Source: Trema orientale
Taxonomy: Eukaryota; Streptophyta; Magnoliopsida; Rosales; Cannabaceae
DNA length: 64,000 nucleotides
Assembly: GCA_002914845.1 (NCBI GenBank)
Contig: JXTC01000695.1
Span: 48,885 to 112,884 of the forward strand
Reading direction: 5' to 3'
The notes under the pieces were generated by a model, which saw only the letters and a list, made by a program, of their open reading frames with translations, was not told the DNA's origin and searched no databases. Positions 20,815-31,111 of this stretch are shown here, piece by piece. The position numbers were made by a program, and so were the translations under genes. Positions within the stretch are counted from its first letter, which is position 1, and each line of letters begins with the position of its first letter.

Positions 20815-22500
20815 CCAGCTGTTGGAATAATGTCCTATAAAGCAGTTTATTATTTAGACATTATAAACAATATTTATTGGATTATTTAGTATCTATTTAT
20901 TATTAATAAATTCCATGTTATGAATTTTTATTTTATTTATGTCCCATTGATATACATGTGATGTGTATGTTTATTTTATGTAAACATCTAAAATATTCCA
21001 AGATATGTAATGAGTAATAAAGAATTATTCGTATGATGAGTTCATATGTGGGAGACATTATATTCTTTATTTCATTATGTCTAAATTAAATTGTTCGCAT
21101 TCTGCATATTAAAGATGGAATACTTTACTATGCCATAGAATGTAGTGTTGTCTATTTAATTAATGAAGTCTCTAATTATCGAAGTGAGTCTTCGGATAGA
21201 AACACTAGTGTGTTATAAGAAAGTTATAATAGCATCGAATAGAACCTAGTGAATTAGAATTTGAGATTAAGTGCCGTATTAGAATTTGAGGTTAAGTGCC
21301 GTAACTCAAATTTCTAATTTCACTAATCTAGCACTATTGCAGAAGACCTTAATCCTAGTGATTAACGAACTTGCTTTTATGTGTTTTGTCTTCTTGAGTT
21401 ACTAAAGAACTAGTTCCGATTTATGGTTCAAATTCCGGTATCTTAGAAGATAAGGTATATGAAATGTGTAGAACGTTTCTCATAATGGACACCATGCATA
21501 TAATGTCACTTTGAGTTTTTTCAAGTACTTGGATAATATAAACCAGGGCTCTGGTATTCACTATGTGAATTTGACTGTGTTAGTATGAGCAGATACACCG
21601 TAGTCAACTATTATCCATTAGATGAAAAATGGCAACTCAAAGGTAAATATGTACTAGAGGGGTAATACGGTATTTTCACCCTACTAGTACGGTATTGCAT
21701 TGGGGGTATGTCTGCAAGTATAGTATATGCTAAATGGATCAAGCTAATTAATTGTTAATAAGCTTCACAGAAAAATAAATAATATTTAGTCCAAGAGTTC
21801 AATATTAGGCCTATAGTGGTATGCCCCAATATTAATGGACAAGGCCCAATCATAATTCAGAGTTAATTATGATAGTGGGTATATGGTCCATTGGAGCTTG
21901 GGCTTTATGGATCCATCTGGTCCCCTGTCTAGCTCAAATTAAAGCCTAATAGTTATTTGATGATCAGTTGAGCCCAACAAGCCCAATAAGCCCATTAGGG
22001 TTTACTAATCTCTCTGTATTTAAGAGAAAAGTTCTCTAACTACACATAATATGAACAACACGTGAAACACCCCCCTTTGGAAGAGAGTGTTACACATATA
22101 ACAGAGGGAAAAGAAAGAGCAGAAATCGGCCAGCACTAGGGTTCACCATCCTTGTTGTTTTTTGGCCATCCCGGAGAAATCAGTTCAAGAAGATCGTCTT
22201 CTTGTTCATCTGCGGATCTCTTTGTTGGGAATCAAGAAGGTGACCACCCACCGGATCAATCAAACGGCTTTCGAGAATAGACGGGAAAACGAGAAGGTTG
22301 TGGAGCGAATCCGGGTATTGTTCTTGTCTAGATCAAGAGTTAATCTATGTTAGATCACGATCCGAAACGTTTTGTAAAAAGAAAAATTTTAAACGACCAA
22401 TTCCGCTGCGTCTCTTGATTTTACAAAACTATGATATTCTTGAAAATGATTTTATGAAAATATTTTCCGGAAATTTATTCCAGTAAATACCAGCACCAGC
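20815..22500. mobile_element. Solo LTR (20820-22495) nested in the Tat element
   Basis: A 1676-bp block starts TGTTGGAATAATGTCC at 20820 and ends ATACCAGCA at 22495, with inverted terminal similarity (TTGGAATAA against TTATTCCA). It is bounded by the identical pentamer CCAGC at 20815-20819 and 22496-22500. Removing it joins GGACCCAGC to TTCAGGGGTCGG. A TATA-like CTGTATTTAAGAG is near 22014. Internal ORFs have no retroelement domain, so an LTR left after recombination is the simplest reading. The size and TGTTGGAAT end suggest a Copia-type LTR, but its own pol is absent and this is a guess. Confidence 0.8.
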
Positions 22501-22759
22501 TTCAGGGGTCGGTGGATTCTTACCTAGACCTATCGTTGCAGAAGAAGAGGCCTGGGCTCAGCTTTTATCAGGAGCAGACAGGGCGTTACCATTCTAATGT
22601 GTCCCTACGAGTTCCTCATAGACCTTCTCCCGAAAAGTAATAAGGGTTCGAGTATTCGCTCTTCTTGTACTCTGTAACTAGTCGTCAAGTATGAATAAAC
22701 AACAATTGGCCGTGATTTATGCTCTTGTGTTTAGAAAATTATGCATTTTTTTTCTTTAT

Positions 22760-22974
22760 CTGGGTCTGCCTTGAATGGGCAGATCGCAGAGGGTCTACTT
22801 CCAACGGGTAGACCTTGGCTGTGTTATCGACGCGTAATTTACCTGGGTCTGCCTCGAATGAGCAAATCGCAGAGGATCTACTTCCAACGGGTAGACACTG
22901 GCTGTGTTATCGACGCGTAATTTACCTAAGTCTGCTTCCAATGGGCAGAGCCTGGCTGTGTCATCGACCAATTT
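22760..22974. repeat. 83-bp tandem repeat, about 2.6 copies
   Basis: Units beginning CTGGGTCTGCC start at 22760 and 22843, and a third diverged one (CTAAGTCTGCTTCC) at 22926, giving a constant 83-bp period. Each contains a TGGCTGTGTTATCGACGCG block. It lies between the end of pol (23168) and the antisense ORF region. One N is at 22984, so copy number could be misassembled. Confidence 0.85.
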
Positions 22975-23167
22975 CTCTATTTTNTGCTCTTGGGATATTG
23001 GCAAGTACTTTATTGCACAATGCAATACCCATAGTACGGTTTTCTTAGTAATTTTGGGGATCAGACCCTTGTAAATAGTAAATTGATAGGTAAATTGATA
23101 TGACAAGGATCTTCATTTGTTCCAGAATCGAAGTTTTTATTTAATAACGAAGGTAATTACAAAGGAC

Positions 23168-24397
23168 TTACACATAATACTTCTTCAAGTGTTGTGCTTT
23201 CCATGTATTGGGTAGGTTCTTCTCAATCTTATGTTCTTTCAAAACGTATGCGCCGTTGTCGAGTATCTTGATTACTTCGTAAGGTCTGACATATTTAGAA
23301 TCCAGTTTTGAGGAATTCCCTGTTCTGACTTTTAAGACCCAATCTCCAGCGTTAAATCGACGAACATTGACCTTCTTCACATAATAGGACCTGGTCGATT
23401 GGTGGTAAGAAGCTAAATGGATCAGGGCCATATTTCTAGTTTCCTCGAGGAGGTCTGTGTTGTGGCTTAGCTGTTGTTCGTTTAACGAGGTGTCTTTCAC
23501 CACTTCAGAGCGAAGGGTCGGAAGGCCGACTTCGGTTGGGATCACAATTTCTGACCTGTAGACCATAGCGAAAGGTGTTCTTCCTGTTGACCTTCGTTCA
23601 GTAGTTCTGTGAGCCCATATTATGGCTGGCAGCTCTTGTAGCCACTTCCCCTTAGTTTCCTCTAATTTCTTCTTTATGTTGCTGAAGATTACTTTATTAG
23701 TAGCTTCGGCGAGGCCATTTCCCAGGGGGTAATTGACGGATGAGAAGCTGATCTTGATATCATACAGCTCACACAGTTCTCTGAGTTTGGCATTTTAAAA
23801 CTGTATGCCATGGTCGGTGTGTATCTCCCTCGGGATCCCATACCGGCAGATTATGTTATTCCAAATGAAATTAGTCGTGCCTGCTTTGTTGACGGTGGTG
23901 TAAGCCTCAGCTTCTACCCATTTGGTGAAATAATCTGTGGCTAGCAGAATGTATTTCTTACCCCTAGGGCTCCTGGGAAGTTCCCCTATGATGTCCAGAC
24001 CCCACTTAGCGAAAGGCTAAGGGGTTATATTCGAATGGAGCTCTTTCGCTGGTTAATGTGTCATAGGAGCAAATCTTTGGCATCTGTTGCACTTTTTGAC
24101 GAATTGGACTGCCTCGATCATTATGTATGGCCAAAAATATCCAGCCATCATAACCTTATGGACGAGGCTCCGTCTGCCAGAGTGATTTTCGTATACCCCT
24201 TCGTGAATTTCTTCCATCAACTTTTGAGCCTCTGTCAGGCCTACGCACCTTAGCATTGATCCCATTTCTGACCTTTTGTACAGCTGGCCCCTCACGATGG
24301 CGTATTGTACAGCTTTGATTCTGGTCGATCTAGCCTTAGTGGGGTCTTCCGGTAGCTTGCCTATTATCAGGTACAATATAATGGCGTCATCCAGCAT
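23168..24397 (-). pseudogene. Integrase of the Tat-type element
   Basis: The minus-strand reading gives the zinc-binding HHCC part (HEGVYENHSGRRSLVHK then CNRCQRFAP, 24397-24053). The catalytic core follows with WGLDIIGELP, a VEAEAYTTVNKA stretch, HTDHGIQF and NGLAEATNK, placing the D, D and E residues. The C-terminal part (23566-23168) has FNAGDWVLKVR and ends WKAQHLKKYYV. A frame change near 24040 and a stop after HTDHGIQF break the core. No chromodomain is seen, as expected for Tat. The enzyme would insert the cDNA. Confidence 0.85.
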
Positions 24398-24409
24398 TCG
24401 ACCTCACGT

Positions 24410-24877
24410 TCAGTCATGAACACATGGTACGCAGGGTTCTCTACAGGATCCCTTGCGTACTCGTTCTCCAACAACACCTCTGTATGCTTGGTTGTTCCCC
24501 CCTAACAAAGTGCTTTTAGCTAACTCATTAGCCTTCTGGTTCATCTCTCTGGGCACTTGCTCAATGTCGAATTTGCTGAAACGGGCTTTTACTCCCATCA
24601 CCTTAGAGAAGTACTTGTGTAGCCTTGGCTTTTTTACTTCGAAGTCTCCCTTGATCTGGCCCACTATCAGCTGCGAGTCTGTTCTCACTATAATGCTTCC
24701 CACTCCGAAGTGGGTCGCCAGTTCCAGACCCTGGAGCAGTGCCTCATATTCTGCTTCGTTGTTGGTCGCTTTGAACCCGAGCCTTAGGGCTCTCTCTATC
24801 TTAAGGCCTGTCGGGGTCTGCAGGACTATCCCGATGCCGGAACCCGAGGCACTCGTGGATCCATCGGTATAGAGCAT
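24410..24877 (-). pseudogene. Second (archaeal-type) RNase H domain of the Tat element
   Basis: The frame opens YTDGSTSASGSGIGIVLQTP, then NNEAEYEALLQGLELA, VRTDSQLIVGQIKG and QKANELA. This gives the acidic residues D, E and D of an RNase H fold. It lies after the conventional RNase H and before integrase, where Tat elements carry an extra RNase H. No stop occurs for about 150 codons, making it the best preserved pol domain with the RT. It would degrade RNA in the RNA-DNA hybrid. Confidence 0.85.
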
Positions 24878-24939
24878 CTAAGTTGAGTTATCTAGAGCCG
24901 GAGGTGTCTATGATGGGTTCTGTGGGTACCCAAAGGATT

Positions 24940-25410
24940 GGATTTCTACCAAGAAGTCCGCTATGACCTGCCCCTTTTTAGCTACACGAGGCTGGTAGTC
25001 AATGTCGTATGTTCCTAGCTCGATGACCCATTTAGTCAAGCGCCCTGACAAATCCGGCTTAGCCAGAATCTGTCAGATGGGGAAGTCCATGTACACCGTG
25101 GTCGAATGTGCCTCAAAGTACTGTCTCAGCCTCTTCTTGGCATTTACCAAAGCTAGAACTAATTTTTCAGCCATACTATATCATGTTTCTGTGTCTAGTA
25201 GTATCCGGCTTGTATAAAATATGGGCTTCTGCTTGCCTTCCTCTTCAATGAACAACACCGCGCTGACTGCCACCTCGGATACTACCAGATGTGCGTAGAA
25301 GCGTTGTCCCTCCTTCGGCGAAGACAGGATGGGAGGGTGGCTTAAGTATTCTTTGAGTTCTGTTAATGCCTTATCCTGCTCCTCCCCCTAGGTAACCAAG
25401 GAACTTTTCT
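24940..25410 (-). pseudogene. First RNase H domain of the Tat element, with stops
   Basis: On the minus strand I read DKALTELKEYLSHPPIL, then YAHLVVSEVAVSAVLF, KPIFYTSRILLDTET, a stop, YSMAEKLVLALVNAKKRLRQ, another stop, and LTKWVIELGTYDIDYQPR. This is the connection and RNase H-like fold that follows RT in Gypsy elements. At least three stops (one just before DKALTEL) disable it. Confidence 0.75.
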
Positions 25411-25577
25411 TGATACATTGGAAGAAAGGTCGATATCGGTCAGACATATTAGAGACGAACCGACTGAGCACCGTAATTTTCCCGGTCAGACGCTGAATTT
25501 CTCTGACCGTCGTGGGTCTCTGTATATTCTGATCGAGGATAACTAGGTGGGATTAGCTTCAATGCCCTTTCTGCTCA

Positions 25578-26411
25578 CTATGTGTCCCAGAAATTAGCCA
25601 AAAGATACTCCGAAGGTGCATTTTTTTTTGGGTTCAGACGCATTTGATAATGTCTCAGGATTCGGAAACATTTGTCCAAATGTTTCAGGTGGTCTACAGC
25701 TTTTTTACTTTTCACCACCATATCATCGATGTAGACCTCCATTGTCTTTCCTAGTAACTCGGCGAATATTTTATTCATCAGCCTCTGGTAGGTCGCTCCT
25801 GCATTCTTTATGCTAAATGGCATCCGTTTGTAGCAATATAGACCTCGCTCTGTGATGAAAGCCGTATAGATTTGATTTTCATTGTACAGCAGGATTTGAT
25901 TGTAGCCAGAGTAAGCGTCCAAGAAACTCATTCTGCTGAAGCCGACCGTAGCATCGACTATCTGATCGATCTTCGGTAGAGGGAAACTGTCTTTTGGGTA
26001 GGCCTTGTTTAGGTTGGTAAAATCTATGCAGGTCCGGTCATCCCCATTCTTCTTTTTTACCACTACGGGATTAGAGACCCAGCGGGGATATACGCACTCC
26101 TCAACTAAACCATTCTCCATCAGCTTTTCTACCTATTTATTAATGGCCCTGTTCTTCTCTGGCATAAATCTTCTAGGTTTCTGTTTTACTGGAGGAAAAT
26201 TGGGGTCGATGTTCAACTGATGGCAGGCGTGTTCAGGGTTTATCCCAGGCATATCACTGTGGGACCATGCGAAGACATCTCTGTTTTTCCTTAAAAATAC
26301 CATCAGCCTATTCATTTCTTCCTCTGGTAATAGGACTCCGACCAAGACTATTTTCTCTAGGTCTGACTTCTCCAAGGGAATCGCCACCAGCTCCTCAATC
26401 GTGGTCTCCAA
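25578..26411 (-). pseudogene. Reverse transcriptase of the Tat-type element
   Basis: 26411-26133 gives the region before RT (NRDVFAWSHSDMPGI, then PVKQKPRRFMPEK). After one in-frame stop, 26120-25578 carries the polymerase: NPVVVKKKNGDDRTCIDFTN, PLPKIDQIVD, MSFLDAYSGYNQI, MPFSIKNAGATYQRLMNKIF and the catalytic YIDDM. The stop after NRAINK and a frame loss near 25578 are the main defects. Confidence 0.9.
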
Positions 26412-26645
26412 CTTGTCGGACTCTTCTTTGATCTGCTTTATTTATACCGATAGGCTATCCTTTAACTGCTATTTATCTTCTGCAGGGGCGATTGCTGTCG
26501 CTCCGGTCTGCTTCAAAGCAGTTAAGAAACATTTCTTCGCAGAAGTCTGGTCACCTCTGATATCTATTGTATAAGTCCCGTCTTTCGATTGGCATCTTAA
26601 GACCTGGTAGAGAGTTGATGCGACTCCATGCATAACATGAATCTA

Positions 26646-27053
26646 TCATCTTCCCATAATGGCATTAAAAGAGGACTGACAGTTAATGATAATAAAGTCC
26701 ATGTCTAGGCATCTCTGGGCTGCAGAAACTTTCAACGTTATGATACCTAAGGGGCTGACCTTGCTGCTATTGAAAGTGAACAGGGGTTGGTAGGTCGGCC
26801 TGAGCGTATTCTGTTCCAGACCCATACTCTCGAAGGTGCTTAGGAATAGTATGTCAGCGCTTCTGCTGCCGTCAATCAGAACCCTTTCCACTATTGAGGA
26901 GTCAATTTGTAACTTTATCACAAAAGGGTCATTATGGGGCAGACGCACAGTGGCCAGGTCTTGTTGGGTAAAGGCGATAGGCACGGTGGAGGCGTAGCTT
27001 TCCCTCGTCGTTAGATGATTCACTGAATATCCCAACCCTTTCAAGCGTTTCAC
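26646..27053 (-). pseudogene. Aspartic protease region of the Tat-type element
   Basis: The 135-codon frame has PHNDPFVIKLQIDSSIVERV followed by LIDGSRSADILFLSTFESMG. This corresponds to the family's catalytic loop (D-G/S-G-S-S-A-D-I-L); Arg replaces the second Ser. It ends FNAIMGR, the usual hydrophobic-Gly-Arg partner motif. It sits between gag and RT as expected. Confidence 0.8.
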
Positions 27054-27139
27054 CCTTTCCTCGGTACTTTTCTACAGTTTTGCCTTTCCCTCTTGACTTT
27101 GGGTCGGTTCTGGTCTGCCCATAATCATTAGCACTATCC

Positions 27140-28687
27140 TCAGAGGCTGTTCTCCAAACCCCGAAGCTTGGGTCTGCTTCCCCTTGTCTTGGCCAGTAGC
27201 ACTTTTTTAGGCTGACCCCCACTTGTCTTCACGTACTGCTTTAGCTTTCCAGCCTGGATGGCCATCATGACCTGTGTGTAGACACTGCGACAGTGGATAG
27301 TGTCATGGCCATGGTCCCTGTGGAACTGGCAATACTTATTTTTGTTCTTTATATGGTCCGGAATGCTAGACTTAGGAGGGTCTTTAAAAATGCCCTTATC
27401 TTTGTTTTGGAGAAATATCACGTCTATCATCGTATTTAGCTCGAACTTTGGCAGGGGGTTTTTAAATATCTTTCTCTTTTTGTTACTTTCCTGATTGGCT
27501 TGGCACGGGGTTGTCTGCTTCGAAATTTTCTCTCAGGCTTGCGCGGGCCTTTTTAATCCTTGCGTGGTTGGGGTTTACACCAGGGTTGTCGTTATCGCCG
27601 CAAAGGCTTTGGGCACTTTCTAATGGCTTTCCAGTACTCTAAAGACTCCCTCCGACTTTGTCAATACGTCGGACATGTCATACGGAAAATTCAATAGCAG
27701 ATGGTCTGAAAGCATTGAACCCAGCTGCAGGCCTCTGACAAAGGAGCTTGCCGCTTGAATTGAGTCGGCATCATGTATTAGGGACATCATATCTAAGAAA
27801 CGAGACAGATATTCCCTTAGGGATTCGCTCGCGGATTCCTCCAAACGGTCCAGGTCTCGCATGGTCTTCTACTGCCTCCTGGCATTTGCATACTACTTCA
27901 GGAATAGTTTGCAAAAATCTTCGAATCCGTTTATGGATCTCTCCAGGAGTTGCCTGAACCATGATAGGGCTGGTCCTGCCAGGGTGATGGAGAAAACTTT
28001 GCACGTTACGGCTTCGTTTTTGGTCTCTAAAGCCATTTTCTGCTGAAACTGGTAGATGTGGTCAAGGAGGTCAGTCTTCCCTTCGAATGGCTTGAGTGTT
28101 GGGGTCGTGAAGTCCTTCGGTTTAGGTTCCATTTAAATCCAATCGGCAATGGTTGTTTGGCTGATCCCACGTACGGCTTGTTCTACCAAGTCGGCGTGGG
28201 TCTAGCCGTGATGAGCCCCGAACCTCTTACTCAGTTCTGCCATCATCTCCTGCTTCCAGTCGGGGAGCGCGTCTTCTGGGCCCTTCTGGTATCGTCTGTC
28301 CACTGCTACTTTTGACCGAAAGGGTCTCATCTGACTTTCCTGTTCTCCTCGCACCTGCGATCTGGACAGTGCAGGAACTTCCCCTACAGTTGGGGCACGT
28401 TACCGATCTCTGAACTCTTGCTGGACCTCCTCGTCGAAGTCGTCCCTCCATTCGCTCCTGACTTCGCCAGCCAGTAACCCTTCAAGGCGGATATTATCCC
28501 TACGGACTTCGGCGACCTCATCTTTTAAGCCCAAGACAGCCTCATGAGCCATATCCACTTTCCTATTAGCTTCTGTCAAGGCGGCAAGCATTTGGTCCAG
28601 TTTTTGTTCCAAACTGGGCCGTGCTTCGTGGGAGCTCCCTTCGGCGTCGGGCCATGTGCTTCTTGTTGTCATTCTTGACGGTGCCAT
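27140..28687 (-). pseudogene. gag of the Tat-type element, broken into frames
   Basis: The ATG at 28685-28687 begins MAPSRMTTRSTWPDAEGSS and a coiled-coil stretch (LEQKLDQMLAALTEANRKVD). After a break, 28132-27893 has the capsid core (LLDHIYQFQQKMAL, LAGPALSWFRQL, INGFEDFCKLFL), continued in another frame at 27862-27620 (SLREYLSRFLDMMSLI). 27430-27140 holds the CQFHRDHGHDTIHC knuckle typical of this group. Frame changes near 28400, 27880 and 27600 separate the parts. Gag would form the particle that packages the RNA. Confidence 0.8.
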
Positions 28688-28749
28688 CTAATATCGTGTG
28701 GCTTTTGTTCAGGGGGAGGATTAATTTCAAGCCAATGATTCTTCTTTCC

Positions 28750-28766
28750 CACAAACGGTGCCAAAC
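28750..28766 (-). other. Primer binding site of the Tat-type element
   Basis: On the minus strand TTTGGCACCGTTTGTGGG directly follows the 5' LTR. Plant Tat-group elements often show TTTGGCGCCGTCTGTGGG-like sites pairing with a host tRNA 3' end; this copy differs by a few transitions. Confidence 0.7.
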
Positions 28767-29521
28767 TATTGGAACGATTCTTACCAACTGTCAATATATT
28801 CTTTTCAGTTCAATTTAGCCCTGCTCTGGTTCTAGAAAAGGTGGTCGGGGTGGCCACCTGCAAGATTCTCCGACGCCTAATTCAGATATTTTCTAAAGAG
28901 CTAAAAAAGATTAAAATAGCCAAGAAAAACAATGTGTAACTATTAAAACTACACTACTCATATATATATATATGTGCGCATGTCCTGGAATTAAGTACCC
29001 AATGGCTCTTAATTTCAGGACCGATTACCTCATTTTCCTTGTTGCGTACTCTGAAAATTGAGGATTATGGATGTTGCAACTTCCTTCGATTTAAAGTTGC
29101 CTACTTATCACGATCTCTTCTGATATGCATCTATGCCGGGGTTAGATCATGGTCGTGTGTAGCTCAGTAATGTTGTTCACCTAACACACATGGTGACCGG
29201 GATGGAGCATTAAATGCTTTGTCTGAATCTGGGGTTGAGTACTACATGTGAGGACAGAGGACCGGAGGATATTGAGAACTCCAGACCTCGTACTGAGGGG
29301 GTGGTTCGGATGCAGCTGACCCCCCGGAGGGTCTCTCTGAAGCAGACCCTAAATGGGGTTCTGCATTAAACCTCACGGACTTATCACACCTATGTTTCGT
29401 TACGTGGAACTCTCGTGCCGTTTAAGGAGTGTCCTTGGGAGCCTTTATTAAGTTTATCTATTATATCCTTTTACCTCGCTTTTACAGCCACGTGGCAACT
29501 ATCACTAAGGTGGGCCCCACA
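28767..29521 (-). repeat. 5' LTR of the Tat-type element
   Basis: On the plus strand it starts TATTGGAACGATTCTTACC (the canonical TG changed to TA) and ends GTGGGCCCCACA, followed by the target duplication CCAAT. It aligns end to end with 15988-16741. Confidence 0.9.
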
Positions 29522-29526
29522 CCAAT

Positions 29527-30654
29527 CAATTTGAAACTTGACAACAATTTGCAAACGACAATAAACAGAAAAACGACACCAACTGATAATACGAAAAAAT
29601 ATTAAAACAACAATGATTGTTAGCAACCATCAGAATAGGAAAGATTTATTTATCCTGTTTCATATTTGGTGTGATATGGGATTAAGAAATGATAATAATA
29701 TGGTAAGTCTTTGTACTTAAATATCATATTACTGAATTTACGGTGTTTCAAATTACACCTTTTTTTTAACTTAAAAAAAATATGTTCTTTTTTTATTGTT
29801 TAATATGTTAAAATTTATAACCAAACAAAGAGTTTTTCATTGGGGCTATGGATGGGATGAGGTAGGGTAGGTGGGTAGGCTATGGATGGGATGAGGTAGG
29901 GTAGGTGGGTAGAGATTGTATACTAAGTTGAGAGTTTGACTTTCAGGCAATTCTCATGAGTTATTTTCTTTTTTTTATAATAAATGAAGATAATTAGTTA
30001 AACGTTACTTACAATTTATTTATTTATTTTTTATTTTTTTTACAAATAAAGCAGAGGAGAGAGATCCTTGGGAAGACAGATGACAATAATATAAAAGAGC
30101 AAGCTCATGTCGTAGGCGGGGATCTGGTCTGGCCTTCCTGAATGCCAACCCTTCAAAGACGGCATCAATCACTAAGAAACGACAACAAACAACCAATCAA
30201 GCATTTATTGACTCAACAAGCAACAAAAGCAGCAAATTTTGATTCTAATCTCGAGGGCGCACGTCTTTTATGTCTGAAATTATAATCCTGTTTAATTCTA
30301 ATAATATTAATAATTAAATGTTTAGACCAACTTTCTCAATTCTAAGTACCAATAAGTATGACCATAAATATGGTAATATTGGTTGGTACTAGGTAGCCTT
30401 ATAACCGTTGTGTTATTTTCAAAACATCAATTATTTTCTGTCTGTATATGAAGTGTTAAAATAAAGGGTTTGTGGCACAAAAAGTTCTCAATTTTTATAT
30501 AATGATCATTGGTTCTTAAACTAAATGAATGTTCAAAATAGTCTATGAATTAACTAATTTGTGATGATAAAGTCTTTCTCTGTCAAAAATTGTTAACAAT
30601 GTTACAAATTGGATGGAAGAAAAAGTGTGTAATGTGTAGTTAAAAAAAAAAAAA
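29527..30654. other. Intergenic DNA with CGACA motifs and a 34-bp duplication
   Basis: 29527-29600 and about 30170-30200 carry AACGACAA-type motifs like the blocks at 14270 and 34140. GGCTATGGATGGGATGAGG begins at 29844 and again at 29878 (a 34-bp tandem duplication to 29911). No gene is seen. Confidence 0.6.
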
Positions 30655-30787
30655 NNNNNNNNNNNNNNNNNNNNNNNNNNNNNNNNNNNNNNNNNNNNNN
30701 NNNNNNNNNNNNNNNNNNNNNNNNNNNNNNNNNNNNNNNNNNNNNNNNNNNNNNNNNNNNNNNNNNNNNNNNNNNNNNNNNNNNNNN
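30655..30787. other. Assembly gap (run of N)
   Basis: About 133 consecutive Ns follow a poly(A) run, so the true length is unknown. Nothing can be said about its content. Confidence 0.95.
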
Positions 30788-31111
30788 GAAAATCCATTTG
30801 AATGTGTGTTTGTTTCAACAATTCAGTTTTTCCATTCAAATGATCTTTTAGAATATGTGTTTGTTTCAACAATTCAGTTTTTCCATTCAAATGGTCCATC
30901 CGAAAAGTTAACCATTGGAATGGTTTTTTTTGTGTCTTGAATGAGAATGGAGGGGAAGTAGTGTTTTTGAATGGTCCATTCCAATGCTCCCATTCTAATT
31001 ATAACACATTCCACTATTTTTTCCATTCAAATGTCTCCTATTCTAATTATAACACATTCTACAATTTCCATTCAAATACACACATTCAAATAGGCGAACC
31101 AAACGGGCCAT
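30788..31111. repeat. GGAATGG-type repeat cut by the assembly gap
   Basis: A unit with TGTGTTTGTTTCAACAATTC and TTTTTCCATTCAAATG is tandemly repeated at about 30800-30895. Beyond it TCTAATTATAACACATTC is doubled (30993 and 31033). The block ends ACCAAACGGGCCA, a common end for this kind of plant MITE. The other end lies in or beyond the gap. Confidence 0.55.

Larger units (their letters stand above)
15988..29521 (-). mobile_element. 13.5-kb Ty3/Gypsy LTR retrotransposon, Tat type
   Basis: Nearly identical 755-bp LTRs (15988-16741 and 28767-29521) bracket an internal region read on the minus strand. In order: primer site, gag (28687 to about 27140), protease (27053-26646), RT (26411-25578), RNase H (about 25410-24940), a second RNase H (24877-24410), integrase (24397-23168), then a long 3' region to the polypurine tract next to 16742. 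Flanking pentamers CTAAT (15983-15987) and CCAAT (29522-29526) are a target duplication with one change. A double RNase H and a long region after pol with an opposite-strand ORF are features of the plant Tat/Ogre/Retand group. Frames have a handful of stops, so this copy is defective, yet LTR similarity suggests a fairly recent insertion. A solo LTR is nested at 20820-22495. Confidence 0.9.

Noticed and set aside
22760..22974. CRISPR-like array
   Set aside because: Units are contiguous 83-bp tandem repeats without unique spacers, inside a plant retrotransposon.
24453..24872. 139-codon plus-strand ORF
   Set aside because: Complement of the second RNase H domain of the Tat element; no domain of its own.
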